Assembly (NCBI RefSeq): GCF_902859895.1
Contig: NZ_CADIKM010000001.1
Location: 62,001 to 126,000 of the forward strand
DNA: 64,000 nt
Source of the DNA: Pararobbsia alpina
GTDB taxonomy: Bacteria; Pseudomonadota; Gammaproteobacteria; Burkholderiales; Burkholderiaceae
Direction of reading: 5' to 3'
Of this stretch, positions 47,770-55,485 are shown one piece after another; position 1 is the stretch's first letter, and each line of letters begins with the position of its first letter. The position numbers and the translations under genes are program-made. The notes beneath the pieces are model-generated. The model saw only the letters and a list, made by a program, of their open reading frames with translations, did not search any database and was not told where the DNA came from.

Positions 47770-48561
47770 TCAGACAGCCTGCGACGCGAGCGCGCATAGA
47801 TAAATCGCGACCTCGAAAACCTGTTGGGCGAAGCCAAGGCAATCGCCCGTATATCCGCCGATGCGCCGCTTGAACCAGCGGCCCAGGCCGAACCTCAGCA
47901 CAGCCAGTACACCGAGCGTCGCCAGTCCGAGCCGCCAGTCGGGCAAGAACAACCAGGGCAAGCCGGTCAGTGCGACCCACACCAGGGCGGGACGGCCGAG
48001 CCTGCGCGCCACGGCCTTCGCCTTGCCTTCTGAGCGCACATACTCGTGAGTCGCAAGGAAGCTGATCGCAACCGCACGGCTCGCCGCATGCGCAGCGATC
48101 GATACCCACACGACCCGCATCGGTGACAGCGCGGCGAGGGTTTGCCACTTCAGCAGCAGCGCGACCACCAGGCCGATCGCACCGAAGACCCCAATGCGCG
48201 AGTCGTGCATGATCCGCAGCACGTCTTCGCGCGCGTAGGCGCCGCCGAATGCATCGCAACTGTCGGCGAGGCCGTCTTCGTGAAACGCACCGGTCAACAG
48301 CAGGGTTGCGGCCATCGAAAGCAGCACCGCGACCGGCTGCGGGAACACGCGGATCGCAATCGCGAACACGAGCGCCGCGACTGTTCCGACCAGCACGCCG
48401 ACCAGGGCAAACCATCGCGCGGCCGCCGGCAGGTAGTGGGGTTCGAAGCCGACCCAGCGGGGCACGGGCACACGCGTGAAATAGCCGAGCGCAGTCAGCA
48501 GATAGCGCACCTCGTCCAGCACGCGGTGCGCGAGCGAACGGGGGTCGGCTTTAGCCGGCAT
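47770..48561 (-). CDS. cobS: Adenosylcobinamide-GDP ribazoletransferase (cobalamin synthase)
   Basis: Integral membrane enzyme that joins AdoCbi-GDP and alpha-ribazole phosphate. The 263-aa product has LTALGYFTRVPVP near the N-terminus, the catalytic GAFHEDGLADSCDAFGGAY, and several hydrophobic helices, ending with GGYTGDCLGFAQQVFEVAIY. I start at ATG 48559-48561, which overlaps the cobT stop by 11 bases; ATG 48591 is also in frame. Confidence 0.94.
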   Translation of the reverse strand: MPAKADPRSLAHRVLDEVRYLLTALGYFTRVPVPRWVGFEPHYLPAAARWFALVGVLVGTVAALVFAIAIRVFPQPVAVLLSMAATLLLTGAFHEDGLADSCDAFGGAYAREDVLRIMHDSRIGVFGAIGLVVALLLKWQTLAALSPMRVVWVSIAAHAASRAVAISFLATHEYVRSEGKAKAVARRLGRPALVWVALTGLPWLFLPDWRLGLATLGVLAVLRFGLGRWFKRRIGGYTGDCLGFAQQVFEVAIYLCALASQAV

Positions 48562-49651
48562 GATTGTCGGCTTCCGTGCGTTCGCTGACACCCGCCGATT
48601 CGAAGCTCGCCATTTCGCTCAAAAAAGCCGCTGCCGCGCGCACCAGCGGAATCGCAAGAGCGGTGCCGGTGCCTTCGCCGAGCCTGAGACCCAAGCCGAG
48701 CAGGGGCCGTGCGCCGAGCCGATCAAGCATGAGCCGGTGCCCTGTCTCGCCCGACGCGTGGGCGAACACGCAATAGTCGAGTACCTGAGGAACCAGCGCA
48801 TGGGCGGCGAGCAGTGCCGCAGTCGCGATAAAGCCATCGACCACGATCGTCATGCGTGCCTGCGCGGCGGCGAGATAAGCCCCCGTCATCATCGCAATTT
48901 CGAAGCCGCCGAATGTCGCGAGCGTCGTCAGGGGATCGCCCGACACCGGATGACGCGCGAGCGCCGCGCCGAGCACCGCCTGCTTGTGCGCAAGGCCCGC
49001 ATCGTCGAGACCCGTGCCCCGGCCAACGCACGAATCGATCGGCAAGTTGCACAGGCGGCTCATCAGGCACGCCGCCGCGGACGTGTTCGCGATGCCCATC
49101 TCCCCGAAACCGATGGTATTGGTGCCCAGCGCCGCGTGGTAGGCGACGCGCTGCGCGCCCGCGGCCATCGCTTGCGCAAGCTGGACGGCATCCATCGCCG
49201 GTTCGAGCGAAAAATCGCGGGTGCCGGGGCCGACGGAACAGTCAACCAGGCCGGACGCCTGCGCCAGCGGCGTCGCGATCCCCGCGTCGACGATTTCGAG
49301 TTCGATGTCGCCGGCGCGCGACAGCGCATTGATGGCCGCGCCCCCCGCGAGGAAATTCATGACCATCTGTGTCGTCACGGCCTGCGGGAAAGGGCTCACG
49401 CCCTGCGCGGCAATGCCGTGATCGCCCGCGAAGACAATGATGACGGGCCGCCGTACCACGGGCCGCAATGATTGCTGGATCAGGCCGACGCGCAAGGCGA
49501 TGTCCTCGAGCATCCCCAGGCTGCCCAATGGCTTGGTCTTGGTATCGATGGCATGCCGTAAGCGCGCGATCAGCGCCTCGTCTTCAGCGCCCCCCAGCGA
49601 CGAGAGGGAGGGAACGGTGTACGGCGCGAGAGACGGGTGAGGAGTCGACAT
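48551..49651 (-). CDS. cobT: Nicotinate-nucleotide--dimethylbenzimidazole phosphoribosyltransferase
   Basis: Activates the lower-ligand base to alpha-ribazole phosphate. The 366-aa protein carries FAGDHGIAAQGVSPFPQAVT, FLAGGAAINALSR, GEMGIANTSAAACLMSRLCN, and the C-terminal RLGEGTGTALAIPLVRAA with the catalytic Glu. Start ATG 49649-49651. The leader upstream contains a (GGTTGC)14 tract only 25 bases away, and no strong Shine-Dalgarno sequence is visible. The gene overlaps cobS. Confidence 0.95.
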   Translation of the reverse strand: MSTPHPSLAPYTVPSLSSLGGAEDEALIARLRHAIDTKTKPLGSLGMLEDIALRVGLIQQSLRPVVRRPVIIVFAGDHGIAAQGVSPFPQAVTTQMVMNFLAGGAAINALSRAGDIELEIVDAGIATPLAQASGLVDCSVGPGTRDFSLEPAMDAVQLAQAMAAGAQRVAYHAALGTNTIGFGEMGIANTSAAACLMSRLCNLPIDSCVGRGTGLDDAGLAHKQAVLGAALARHPVSGDPLTTLATFGGFEIAMMTGAYLAAAQARMTIVVDGFIATAALLAAHALVPQVLDYCVFAHASGETGHRLMLDRLGARPLLGLGLRLGEGTGTALAIPLVRAAAAFLSEMASFESAGVSERTEADNHAG

Positions 49652-49676
49652 GGATTTGGCTGAAATAGGAATTGAC

Positions 49677-49760
49677 GGTTGCGGTTGCGGTTGCGGTTGC
49701 GGTTGCGGTAGCGGTTGCGGTTGCGGTTGCGGTTGCGGTTGCGGTTGCGGTTGCGGTTGC
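49677..49760. repeat. Hexanucleotide tandem repeat (GGTTGC)14 between btuD and cobT
   Basis: Fourteen abutting copies of GGTTGC, perfect except copy 6 (GGTAGC, 49707-49712). It is non-coding, fills most of the 128-bp gap between the btuD stop and the cobT start, and lies in the leader just before cobT translation begins. Confidence 0.97.
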
Positions 49761-49779
49761 GGTTAGTAAATCGGGCGCA

Positions 49780-50592
49780 TCAAGTCGATAAGTTCCCCGG
49801 ACCAGGGCCGGCCGACAAACGCGGCACGAGCACCTCGTGTTCCCCGTCGCGCAGCAACACCAACGCGAAACCGAACGCCCGGCTCGCGTGTTCGGCAGAC
49901 AGGACATCGGCAACCTTGCCGGCGATCACCCTGCCCGCGCCGTCAAGCAGCAAGGCATGGGTCGCGAAGCGCCGCGCGAGATTCAGATCGTGACACGAGA
50001 GCAGCACCGTCCGTTCCTCGGGCCGCGCCGCGACCCAGGCCCGCAAGACTTCCAGGCATTCGACCTGGTGACGCAAGTCGAGATGCGCGAGGGGTTCGTC
50101 CAGCAACAGCAGCGGCGCCTGTTGGCAAAGCGCAGCGGCGAGCGCGACACGCTGCCGCTCGCCACCGGACAGCGAGGTCACATCGCGCATCGCGAACGTT
50201 GCCATGTCGAGCGCGTCGAGCGCCGCGTACGCGGCTGCCGTATCGGCCTCGTTTTCCCACCCCCAGCCGGACAGATAGGGATGGCGCGCGACCAGCACCG
50301 TCTCGAGCACGGTCGCCCCGAATGCATCGTGGGAAACCTGTGGCATCAGCGCACGGCGCCGTGCGAGCGCTTCGACCGGCCATTCGCCCAGTGTGCGCGC
50401 GTCGATCCCGACCTGCCCCGCCGCGGGCTTTTGCAAACCTGCGATCACCTCGATCAGTGTCGTCTTGCCTGCTCCGTTGGGACCGGCAATGCACCAGAGT
50501 TCGCCACCGCCGAAGCGATGGCTGAAGTTGTCGACCAGCACACGCGTGCCGGCCGTCAGGCGCACATCGGCCAGTTCGAGACGATCGTTCAT
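49780..50592 (-). CDS. btuD: Cobalamin ABC importer ATP-binding protein
   Basis: A 270-aa ABC ATPase: Walker A GPNGAGKTTLIEVIAGL, signature LSGGERQRVALAAALC, Walker B LLLLDEPLAHLDLRHQ and the switch His in LLSCHDLNLA. The FecE/BtuD-type Q-loop MPQVSHDAF is present. The stop-start overlap with btuC (50589-50592) and cobalamin context support BtuD. A C-terminal tail of about 30 residues after the core is unremarkable. Confidence 0.92.
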   Translation of the reverse strand: MNDRLELADVRLTAGTRVLVDNFSHRFGGGELWCIAGPNGAGKTTLIEVIAGLQKPAAGQVGIDARTLGEWPVEALARRRALMPQVSHDAFGATVLETVLVARHPYLSGWGWENEADTAAAYAALDALDMATFAMRDVTSLSGGERQRVALAAALCQQAPLLLLDEPLAHLDLRHQVECLEVLRAWVAARPEERTVLLSCHDLNLARRFATHALLLDGAGRVIAGKVADVLSAEHASRAFGFALVLLRDGEHEVLVPRLSAGPGPGNLST

Positions 50593-51569
50593 CGCTTGCG
50601 TCCAAGCAGAATGTAAAGGAAGGCCGGCGCGCCAATCAGCGCGGTGATGACACCCACCGGCAATTGCGTCGGGGCCACGACGGTCCGTGCGGCAAGGTCG
50701 GCGATCATCACGAGCGTACCGCCCGCGAGCGCGGCGGCTGGCAGCAACATCCGCTGGTCATTGCCGAACGCAAGTCGCAAGGTATGCGGAACGATCAGGC
50801 CGACGAAGCCGATCGTGCCTGCCGACGTCACGGCAACCGCCGTGGCGAGCGAGGCGATCAGATAGATTCTCCGACGCAACGGCGGCACGTCGACACCGAC
50901 CGCATGTGCAAACGCGGCGCCGCGCAGCAGGGCGTTGAGCTTCGGAGCGAGCGGCACGGTCGACGCCATCGCGACCAGCAACGCAAGCCACGCGGGCCAC
51001 GCACGCTCCACGCCGTCGAGGTCGCCCGACAGCCAGAACACCATGCCGCGCAGACGGCCATCGGGTGCAAGGCTCAGCATCAGCGTGATCAGCGCGCCCC
51101 AGCCCGCCGCGAGCACGGCGCCGGTCAGCAACAGCCGCGGTGACACATCGCGAGGCTCGGCGCGCCAAAGATCGCCTCGCGTAAGCGCGAGAACCAGCGC
51201 GATCGAGACGAGCGCGCCACCGAATGCGGCCGCATCGACACCCCACCACGGCCACATCATCAACATCGCGGGCAGTGCGAACACCGCGGCACCGCCGGAG
51301 ACGCCCAGCACATAGGGATCGGCGAGCGGATTGCGCAGCAGCACCTGCAATAGCGCACCGGCCAGCGAGAGCAAGGCGCCGCAGGCAAAGCCGGCAAGCG
51401 CGCGTGGCAAGCGCAGCGAGAAGACGATCTGCCGCGCGAGCGCATCGTCGAGCGCATGCGGTCCGATCCCCACACTGCCAATACCGATGGACGCCACGAG
51501 CACGATCGCCGCGAGCGCGGCGAGCGAGGCCCAGATCAGACAAGCACGGCGGGCGGTCATCAGCTGCAC
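50589..51569 (-). CDS. btuC: Cobalamin ABC importer permease
   Basis: A 326-aa FecCD/BtuC-type permease with about ten hydrophobic helices. Family motifs are RLPRALAGFACGALLSLAGA, LLRNPLADPYVLGVSGGAA, and the ATPase-contact region GTIGFVGLIVPHTLRL. The start is GTG at 51569, supported by GGGAGA six bases upstream; an in-frame ATG lies three codons later. A 153-bp gap separates it from btuB, where no clear terminator is seen. Confidence 0.93.
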   Translation of the reverse strand: MQLMTARRACLIWASLAALAAIVLVASIGIGSVGIGPHALDDALARQIVFSLRLPRALAGFACGALLSLAGALLQVLLRNPLADPYVLGVSGGAAVFALPAMLMMWPWWGVDAAAFGGALVSIALVLALTRGDLWRAEPRDVSPRLLLTGAVLAAGWGALITLMLSLAPDGRLRGMVFWLSGDLDGVERAWPAWLALLVAMASTVPLAPKLNALLRGAAFAHAVGVDVPPLRRRIYLIASLATAVAVTSAGTIGFVGLIVPHTLRLAFGNDQRMLLPAAALAGGTLVMIADLAARTVVAPTQLPVGVITALIGAPAFLYILLGRKR

Positions 51570-51722
51570 GTAAATTCTCCCTTCGATTCAAGCCCGCCTC
51601 AGAAACCCGCGGCCCCCCCCTTCTACACCCTGCTCGATACCCGCTCGACCTGCTCTGAACGCACTTCGAGCCTGCGCGCCGCGACCCGCCCCGGGGCCGT
51701 TTTTACTCCACTTCGCGTCCGC

Positions 51723-53606
51723 TCACTGCGGCTGATATCCGAGCGTCACATACGCACCGCGACCCGGCGTGTTGTAGCCCGAAGCAAGCTCATAGCGTTT
51801 GTCGAGCAGATTCTCGAGCCGGACCGACACATACCAGTGACGGGTCATGTCGTAACGCCCGAACACCCCGAGCACACCATATCCGCCGAGCGTCGTGCCA
51901 TCGGTATCCGTGCGCGCACCGCTGACGATCCAGTCGCCGCCGATGCGCCATCCGGCGATACTACGCGATGCCGAGACCGTCGCGAAGCGCCGCGCACGCC
52001 GCGCCAGATCCTCGTCATTGCTCGTGTCGACCGGATTTTGCAGCGTCCCCGACATCCGGATATCCGTACCGCCGAGCTGCCCCCGCCACGACAGTTCGAA
52101 CCCCTGAACCTTGGCCTGCCCGACATTTGCCGCGTAGTAGAGATAGTCCGGCCCGGCCACCGCCTCGATCAGGTTCGAATACCGTGTCTGAAACAGATTC
52201 CCTCGAATGACCCCGAGCGTATCGGACGTGTACTGCAACGCCAACTCGGCCGAATGGCTACGTTCGGGCTGCAGCGCCGCGTCGCCGTAGCCCGGGTAAT
52301 AGAGGTCGTCAAAGCTCGGCGCGCGAAACGCGTCGGACAGGCTCGCAATCACCTTGAGCGCCGTGGTGATCCGGTAACCGTATCCGAGGTAGTAGCTGTT
52401 CGCCCCGCCGAAATCCGAATACTGGTCGTGGCGGACATTGGCCTGGAACTGGTTGCGGCCCAGCGTACCGTCATAGCCCGCGAAGACCGAATTCACATGC
52501 CGTTCGGGTGCGCTGAGCTCGTCGCTGTCGAGCTGCTCGCCCATGTATTCATAGCCGAACATCAGCCTGTGATGCTCGGCGAGCTGGTACTCGTTCTGCC
52601 AGGTCAACTGCTGCGTGCGAGTGTCGAAGCGGCTGTCGAACGCGCCGTTCAGGGTATTGGTCTCGTGATCGGTGCTCTGGCCGAGCGTCAGGTGCGTGGT
52701 CCACTGGTCGGTCAGCCGGCCGTCGACGAAGACGGTTGCAAGCCGCACCTGGCTTTGCTCGAGATGATTGTCGGTCGGCAAGCCATAGGCCTGGTCGAAA
52801 CTCACATCGCCCGTCGAATTGTAGAAGCGGATGCCCGCATCCCAGTCGGCGCCGAATCTGTGCTTGAGCGAGAATGATTCCGAGGTGTTCAGATAGCCGT
52901 TCGGGCCGGGGTTCACGCTATAGGATCCATCCGGGTAGCGATAGGCGAGGTTCGGATCGAGCGCCGAAAAGCCATCGGTCTTGTAGCGCGAGAGCGAAAG
53001 ATCGAAGGTCGTGTCACCGGACTTGTCGAGCGCACCGTTGACGTCGAACGACTGCGTTTGCGTGTGATAACTGCCGTAGCCCGCCGAGAACGAGACTTGT
53101 GCAGGATGATTGCCGCCGTCCCGGGTGAACACCTGCACGACGCCGCCGATCGCACTCGAACCGTATAGCGCGGACACATTGCCGCTGACGACTTCGACGC
53201 GGTCGACCTGATCGAGCGTCAACTGCGAGAGCTGCGCATAGCCGAGCCCCACATTGTCGACGCGCATGCCGTCGATGATCACGAGCGACTGCGTGGTGTC
53301 GGCCCCGCGCATGAACATCGCGGCCGACGAGCCGGGGCCGCCGTTGCGCGTGATCTGCACGCCGGGAGCGAGGGCCAGCAAACCGGCGAGGTCGGATGCG
53401 CCGCTGTCGGCAATGTCCTGCGCGTCGAACACCGTGCTCGCCGGCAGTGTGTCGTCGAGGGGCTGCACGCTGCGCGTGGCCGTCACGACCACGGGTTCGA
53501 GTGGCACGATGCCCGTGGTGGTGTCGGCGGATACCTGTGCGTGAGCACGCACGGCCAAGCCAGCACACGCGAGCCAGGCCGCGCGCGTGATCGAAGAATA
53601 CTTCAT
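51723..53606 (-). CDS. btuB: TonB-dependent cobalamin receptor
   Basis: A 627-aa outer-membrane receptor. After the signal peptide (ending RAHAQ), a TonB box resembling VVVTATR (residues about 40-46) begins the plug, which shows LPASTVFDAQDIADSG, GGPGSSAAMFMRGADTTQSL, VEVVSGNVSALYGSSAIGGV; the barrel ends with aromatic-type VTLGYQPQ. ATG 53604-53606 is used; the open frame extends into the riboswitch region. A cobalamin riboswitch just upstream identifies the substrate. It heads the btuB-btuC-btuD-cobT-cobS-cobC series. Confidence 0.94.
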   Translation of the reverse strand: MKYSSITRAAWLACAGLAVRAHAQVSADTTTGIVPLEPVVVTATRSVQPLDDTLPASTVFDAQDIADSGASDLAGLLALAPGVQITRNGGPGSSAAMFMRGADTTQSLVIIDGMRVDNVGLGYAQLSQLTLDQVDRVEVVSGNVSALYGSSAIGGVVQVFTRDGGNHPAQVSFSAGYGSYHTQTQSFDVNGALDKSGDTTFDLSLSRYKTDGFSALDPNLAYRYPDGSYSVNPGPNGYLNTSESFSLKHRFGADWDAGIRFYNSTGDVSFDQAYGLPTDNHLEQSQVRLATVFVDGRLTDQWTTHLTLGQSTDHETNTLNGAFDSRFDTRTQQLTWQNEYQLAEHHRLMFGYEYMGEQLDSDELSAPERHVNSVFAGYDGTLGRNQFQANVRHDQYSDFGGANSYYLGYGYRITTALKVIASLSDAFRAPSFDDLYYPGYGDAALQPERSHSAELALQYTSDTLGVIRGNLFQTRYSNLIEAVAGPDYLYYAANVGQAKVQGFELSWRGQLGGTDIRMSGTLQNPVDTSNDEDLARRARRFATVSASRSIAGWRIGGDWIVSGARTDTDGTTLGGYGVLGVFGRYDMTRHWYVSVRLENLLDKRYELASGYNTPGRGAYVTLGYQPQ

Positions 53607-53678
53607 TTGAAATCGGTCGAAATGGCAGATGCCGGTCCGCCCCTCGCGGTCCACGCATCGAATGGCAAGGCTCGCCGC

Positions 53679-53706
53679 GTTGAACGATCCCGCAAGATCG
53701 TTCAAC
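53679..53706 (-). promoter_or_regulatory. 11-bp hairpin between the cobalamin riboswitch and btuB
   Basis: GTTGAACGATC (53679-53689) and GATCGTTCAAC (53696-53706) form a perfect 11-bp stem with a 6-base loop, 25 bases after the aptamer end. It is followed by no U-run, so it may be part of the expression platform (alternative pairing or Rho entry) rather than an intrinsic terminator. Confidence 0.55.
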
Positions 53707-53730
53707 ATATACGGGCCTCCCCGCTGCTCT

Positions 53731-53968
53731 GGCCGGTATCCGGGCTGGCGATCGAACCGGGCCGCCTTCCCACGCGAACCGCTGCGCAGTGGCTATCGAC
53801 TTCGCGCGTCCGACTGGACACACGAAGCGCTGGACCGGCTTGCATCGACGACGATGCATTCGCTTACCGTTGCGGGGGCAGCACAGGTTGGCCGATGTCC
53901 GGGCGGACGCGGCTCCCTGTTTCCCGTTTAACCCGGCGCGAGAGACGCGCGGGGCACCAAAGTGCCGC
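53731..53968 (-). ncRNA. Cobalamin riboswitch (AdoCbl type)
   Basis: Read on the minus strand, conserved blocks appear in the right order. They are GGCACTTTGGTG near the 5' end (53955-53966), GCTGCCCCCGCAACGGTAAG (53863-53882), the B12-box element GCCACTGCGCA (53783-53793), GGGAAGG, and the closing GCCAGCCCGGATACCGGCC (53731-53749). The aptamer is about 240 nt and ends 124 bases before the btuB ATG, where it should repress btuB, and perhaps the genes behind it, when adenosylcobalamin is plentiful. Confidence 0.93.
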
Positions 53969-54085
53969 CAGTGTAGGCAGGGGCATGAGGTGCGTCAAGA
54001 ATGTCGAGGCGCAAATACGAACAGGCGGCGCGACCGGGTGGTCGCGGGCACGCCAGTGATGAGTTGCCGATGCACAGATCGTGTA

Positions 54086-54574
54086 CTACTGGCGCCGTCC
54101 ACCCATGCGCTGCGGCCACCACGCGAACTGCCAGTCGCTATAGTGTTCGGACTGCGCGAAAGCGCGTGACGCATCGCTGAAGTTCTGCTGCTTGAGCGGC
54201 TTGACGTCCGATTTGCTATGCACGCCGAGGAATCCCCCTCCTGGTGCTGAAATATAGCTCCAGTCTTTACCTGTCATCGGATCCATCCACGCCTGCCGCA
54301 GAAAATGGCGCGCGGGCAAACTGCGCCGGTCCTCGACCAGGTCCTCGAGCGAGCGGGGATACTCGCCTGTGCCGCGTGTTACGTACAGCTCGATGGCGGT
54401 CCGGATCTGGGTACCAATCTGCAGCAACGCTTCCTCGCGTTGCCGCTGCTGTTGGGTTTTCCAGATCGTGGCCAATTGCATGAGATAGATCCCGATCACC
54501 ATCACCGCGAGCATCGACCACAACAGCGCAAATCCGCGCTGGCGTCTAATAGTCCGCGAACGGCGTGCCATCAT
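54086..54574 (-). CDS. Pseudopilin-like protein without Glu5
   Basis: A 162-aa protein with a prepilin-type N-terminus: basic leader (ARRSRTIRRQRG) then FALLWSMLAVMVIGIYLMQL. The residue at +5 of the mature protein is Trp rather than the Glu conserved in ordinary pilins, a trait of tip pseudopilins such as GspK. It is much shorter than GspK, so homology is uncertain. The C-terminal part has DPMTGKDWSYISAPGGGFLGV, similar to other short pseudopilins. ATG 54574 (or 54571) follows GGGAGAGGG. It overlaps the preceding pseudopilin gene by 29 bases and is the last gene of the secretion locus. Confidence 0.75.
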   Translation of the reverse strand: MMARRSRTIRRQRGFALLWSMLAVMVIGIYLMQLATIWKTQQQRQREEALLQIGTQIRTAIELYVTRGTGEYPRSLEDLVEDRRSLPARHFLRQAWMDPMTGKDWSYISAPGGGFLGVHSKSDVKPLKQQNFSDASRAFAQSEHYSDWQFAWWPQRMGGRRQ

Positions 54575-54983
54575 GTCCCTCTCCCCCGGCGCCGCTGCGC
54601 ACATCGAACACACTTTGTTCATCGGCTGCGGCATCGTTCATGGCACGCGACTCATCGGCCGACGGCGCGACGATCTGCCACGTGTCCGCACGGGCCGTGA
54701 TCGGATCGAGCGGAATCTGCCGCAGGTACGCCTTCCCGACGAGCTCATCGAGCGATGCCGGAAAGCGTGCGTGATCGGCATGAAACTTGTCGATCGCGTC
54801 GCGCATCGTCATGAGATTGTGCTTGAGCACCGTTTCGGCGGCCTTGTCCGTCTGCTTGAGATAGCGCGGCACGACCAGCGTCAGGAGCGTGGCCATGATC
54901 GCCAGCACGACAAGCAGCTCGATCAATGTGAAGCCGCGGCTGCGTCGCCGCCTTGGCGCGTCGCGCGTGATCATTCGTGTCAT
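54546..54983 (-). CDS. GspG/PulG-like pseudopilin
   Basis: A 145-aa pseudopilin with leader ending RRRRSRG and mature start FTLIELLVVLAIMATLLTLV, which includes Glu5. The globular part has TVLKHNLMTMRDAIDKFHAD, YPxSLDEL-type spacing (RFPASLDELVGKAYLRQIPL, DPITARADTW) as in GspG-like proteins. Start ATG 54981-54983 with AGGAGG five bases upstream; the longer open frame upstream is not coding. It lacks the GspG calcium loop and is best seen as a secondary pseudopilin. Confidence 0.85.
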   Translation of the reverse strand: MTRMITRDAPRRRRSRGFTLIELLVVLAIMATLLTLVVPRYLKQTDKAAETVLKHNLMTMRDAIDKFHADHARFPASLDELVGKAYLRQIPLDPITARADTWQIVAPSADESRAMNDAAADEQSVFDVRSGAGGEGHDGTPFADY

Positions 54984-54993
54984 CGAATCCTCC

Positions 54994-55476
54994 TCACCAG
55001 TCACGGTAGGGCCGGCTATCCAGACCGGCGGACGGCGACCGGGAATAGACATCGAATACATCACGCCCTTCCTGGGGATCGTCAGCGCTGCTCGCGTACG
55101 AGCGTACCCCCCATGTTTCCTCGTTCCTGAGTTCCGGGCACGCGCACATCGGATCGCGCGGCACGCGGCGCAGGAAATAAAGCCGTTCGCCAGCCGGGTC
55201 CTTCGCATCGACGACGCCTTCGGCAAGCACGAACAGCGAGGCCGGGTAGCCGCTGTCATCGATCGACTTGCTGATATGCCCTGCATCAGCGGCGACCTTG
55301 TACTGATCGAGGGCCGATCGGATCTGTGCGAGACTACGTTGCAATTCAGCCTCGCGGCTGCGTGTCGCGGTGATGCGCGTGATCGGCACGGCGACACTCG
55401 CCAGCAGTGCGAGAATGGTCAGCGTGACCATCAGTTCGATCAGCGTGAATCCGCCATGCCTGCGTGGTTCCATCAT
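54994..55476 (-). CDS. GspG/PulG-like pseudopilin
   Basis: A 160-aa pseudopilin: short leader MMEPRRHGG, then FTLIELMVTLTILALLASVA with Glu5. The body contains LQRSLAQIRSALDQYKVAAD, then PASLFVLAEGV and FLRRVPRDPMCACPELRNEE. The cysteines CAC are unusual. It starts 9 bases after the secretin stop and precedes a second pseudopilin by 10 bases, so all are probably one operon. The relation to GspH, I or J could not be settled. Confidence 0.85.
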   Translation of the reverse strand: MMEPRRHGGFTLIELMVTLTILALLASVAVPITRITATRSREAELQRSLAQIRSALDQYKVAADAGHISKSIDDSGYPASLFVLAEGVVDAKDPAGERLYFLRRVPRDPMCACPELRNEETWGVRSYASSADDPQEGRDVFDVYSRSPSAGLDSRPYRDW

Positions 55477-55485
55477 GGCGCGTCC

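Noticed and set aside
49677-49760. Telomere-like or centromere-like repeat
   Set aside because: A single short hexamer tract in an operon leader; a simple microsatellite explains it.
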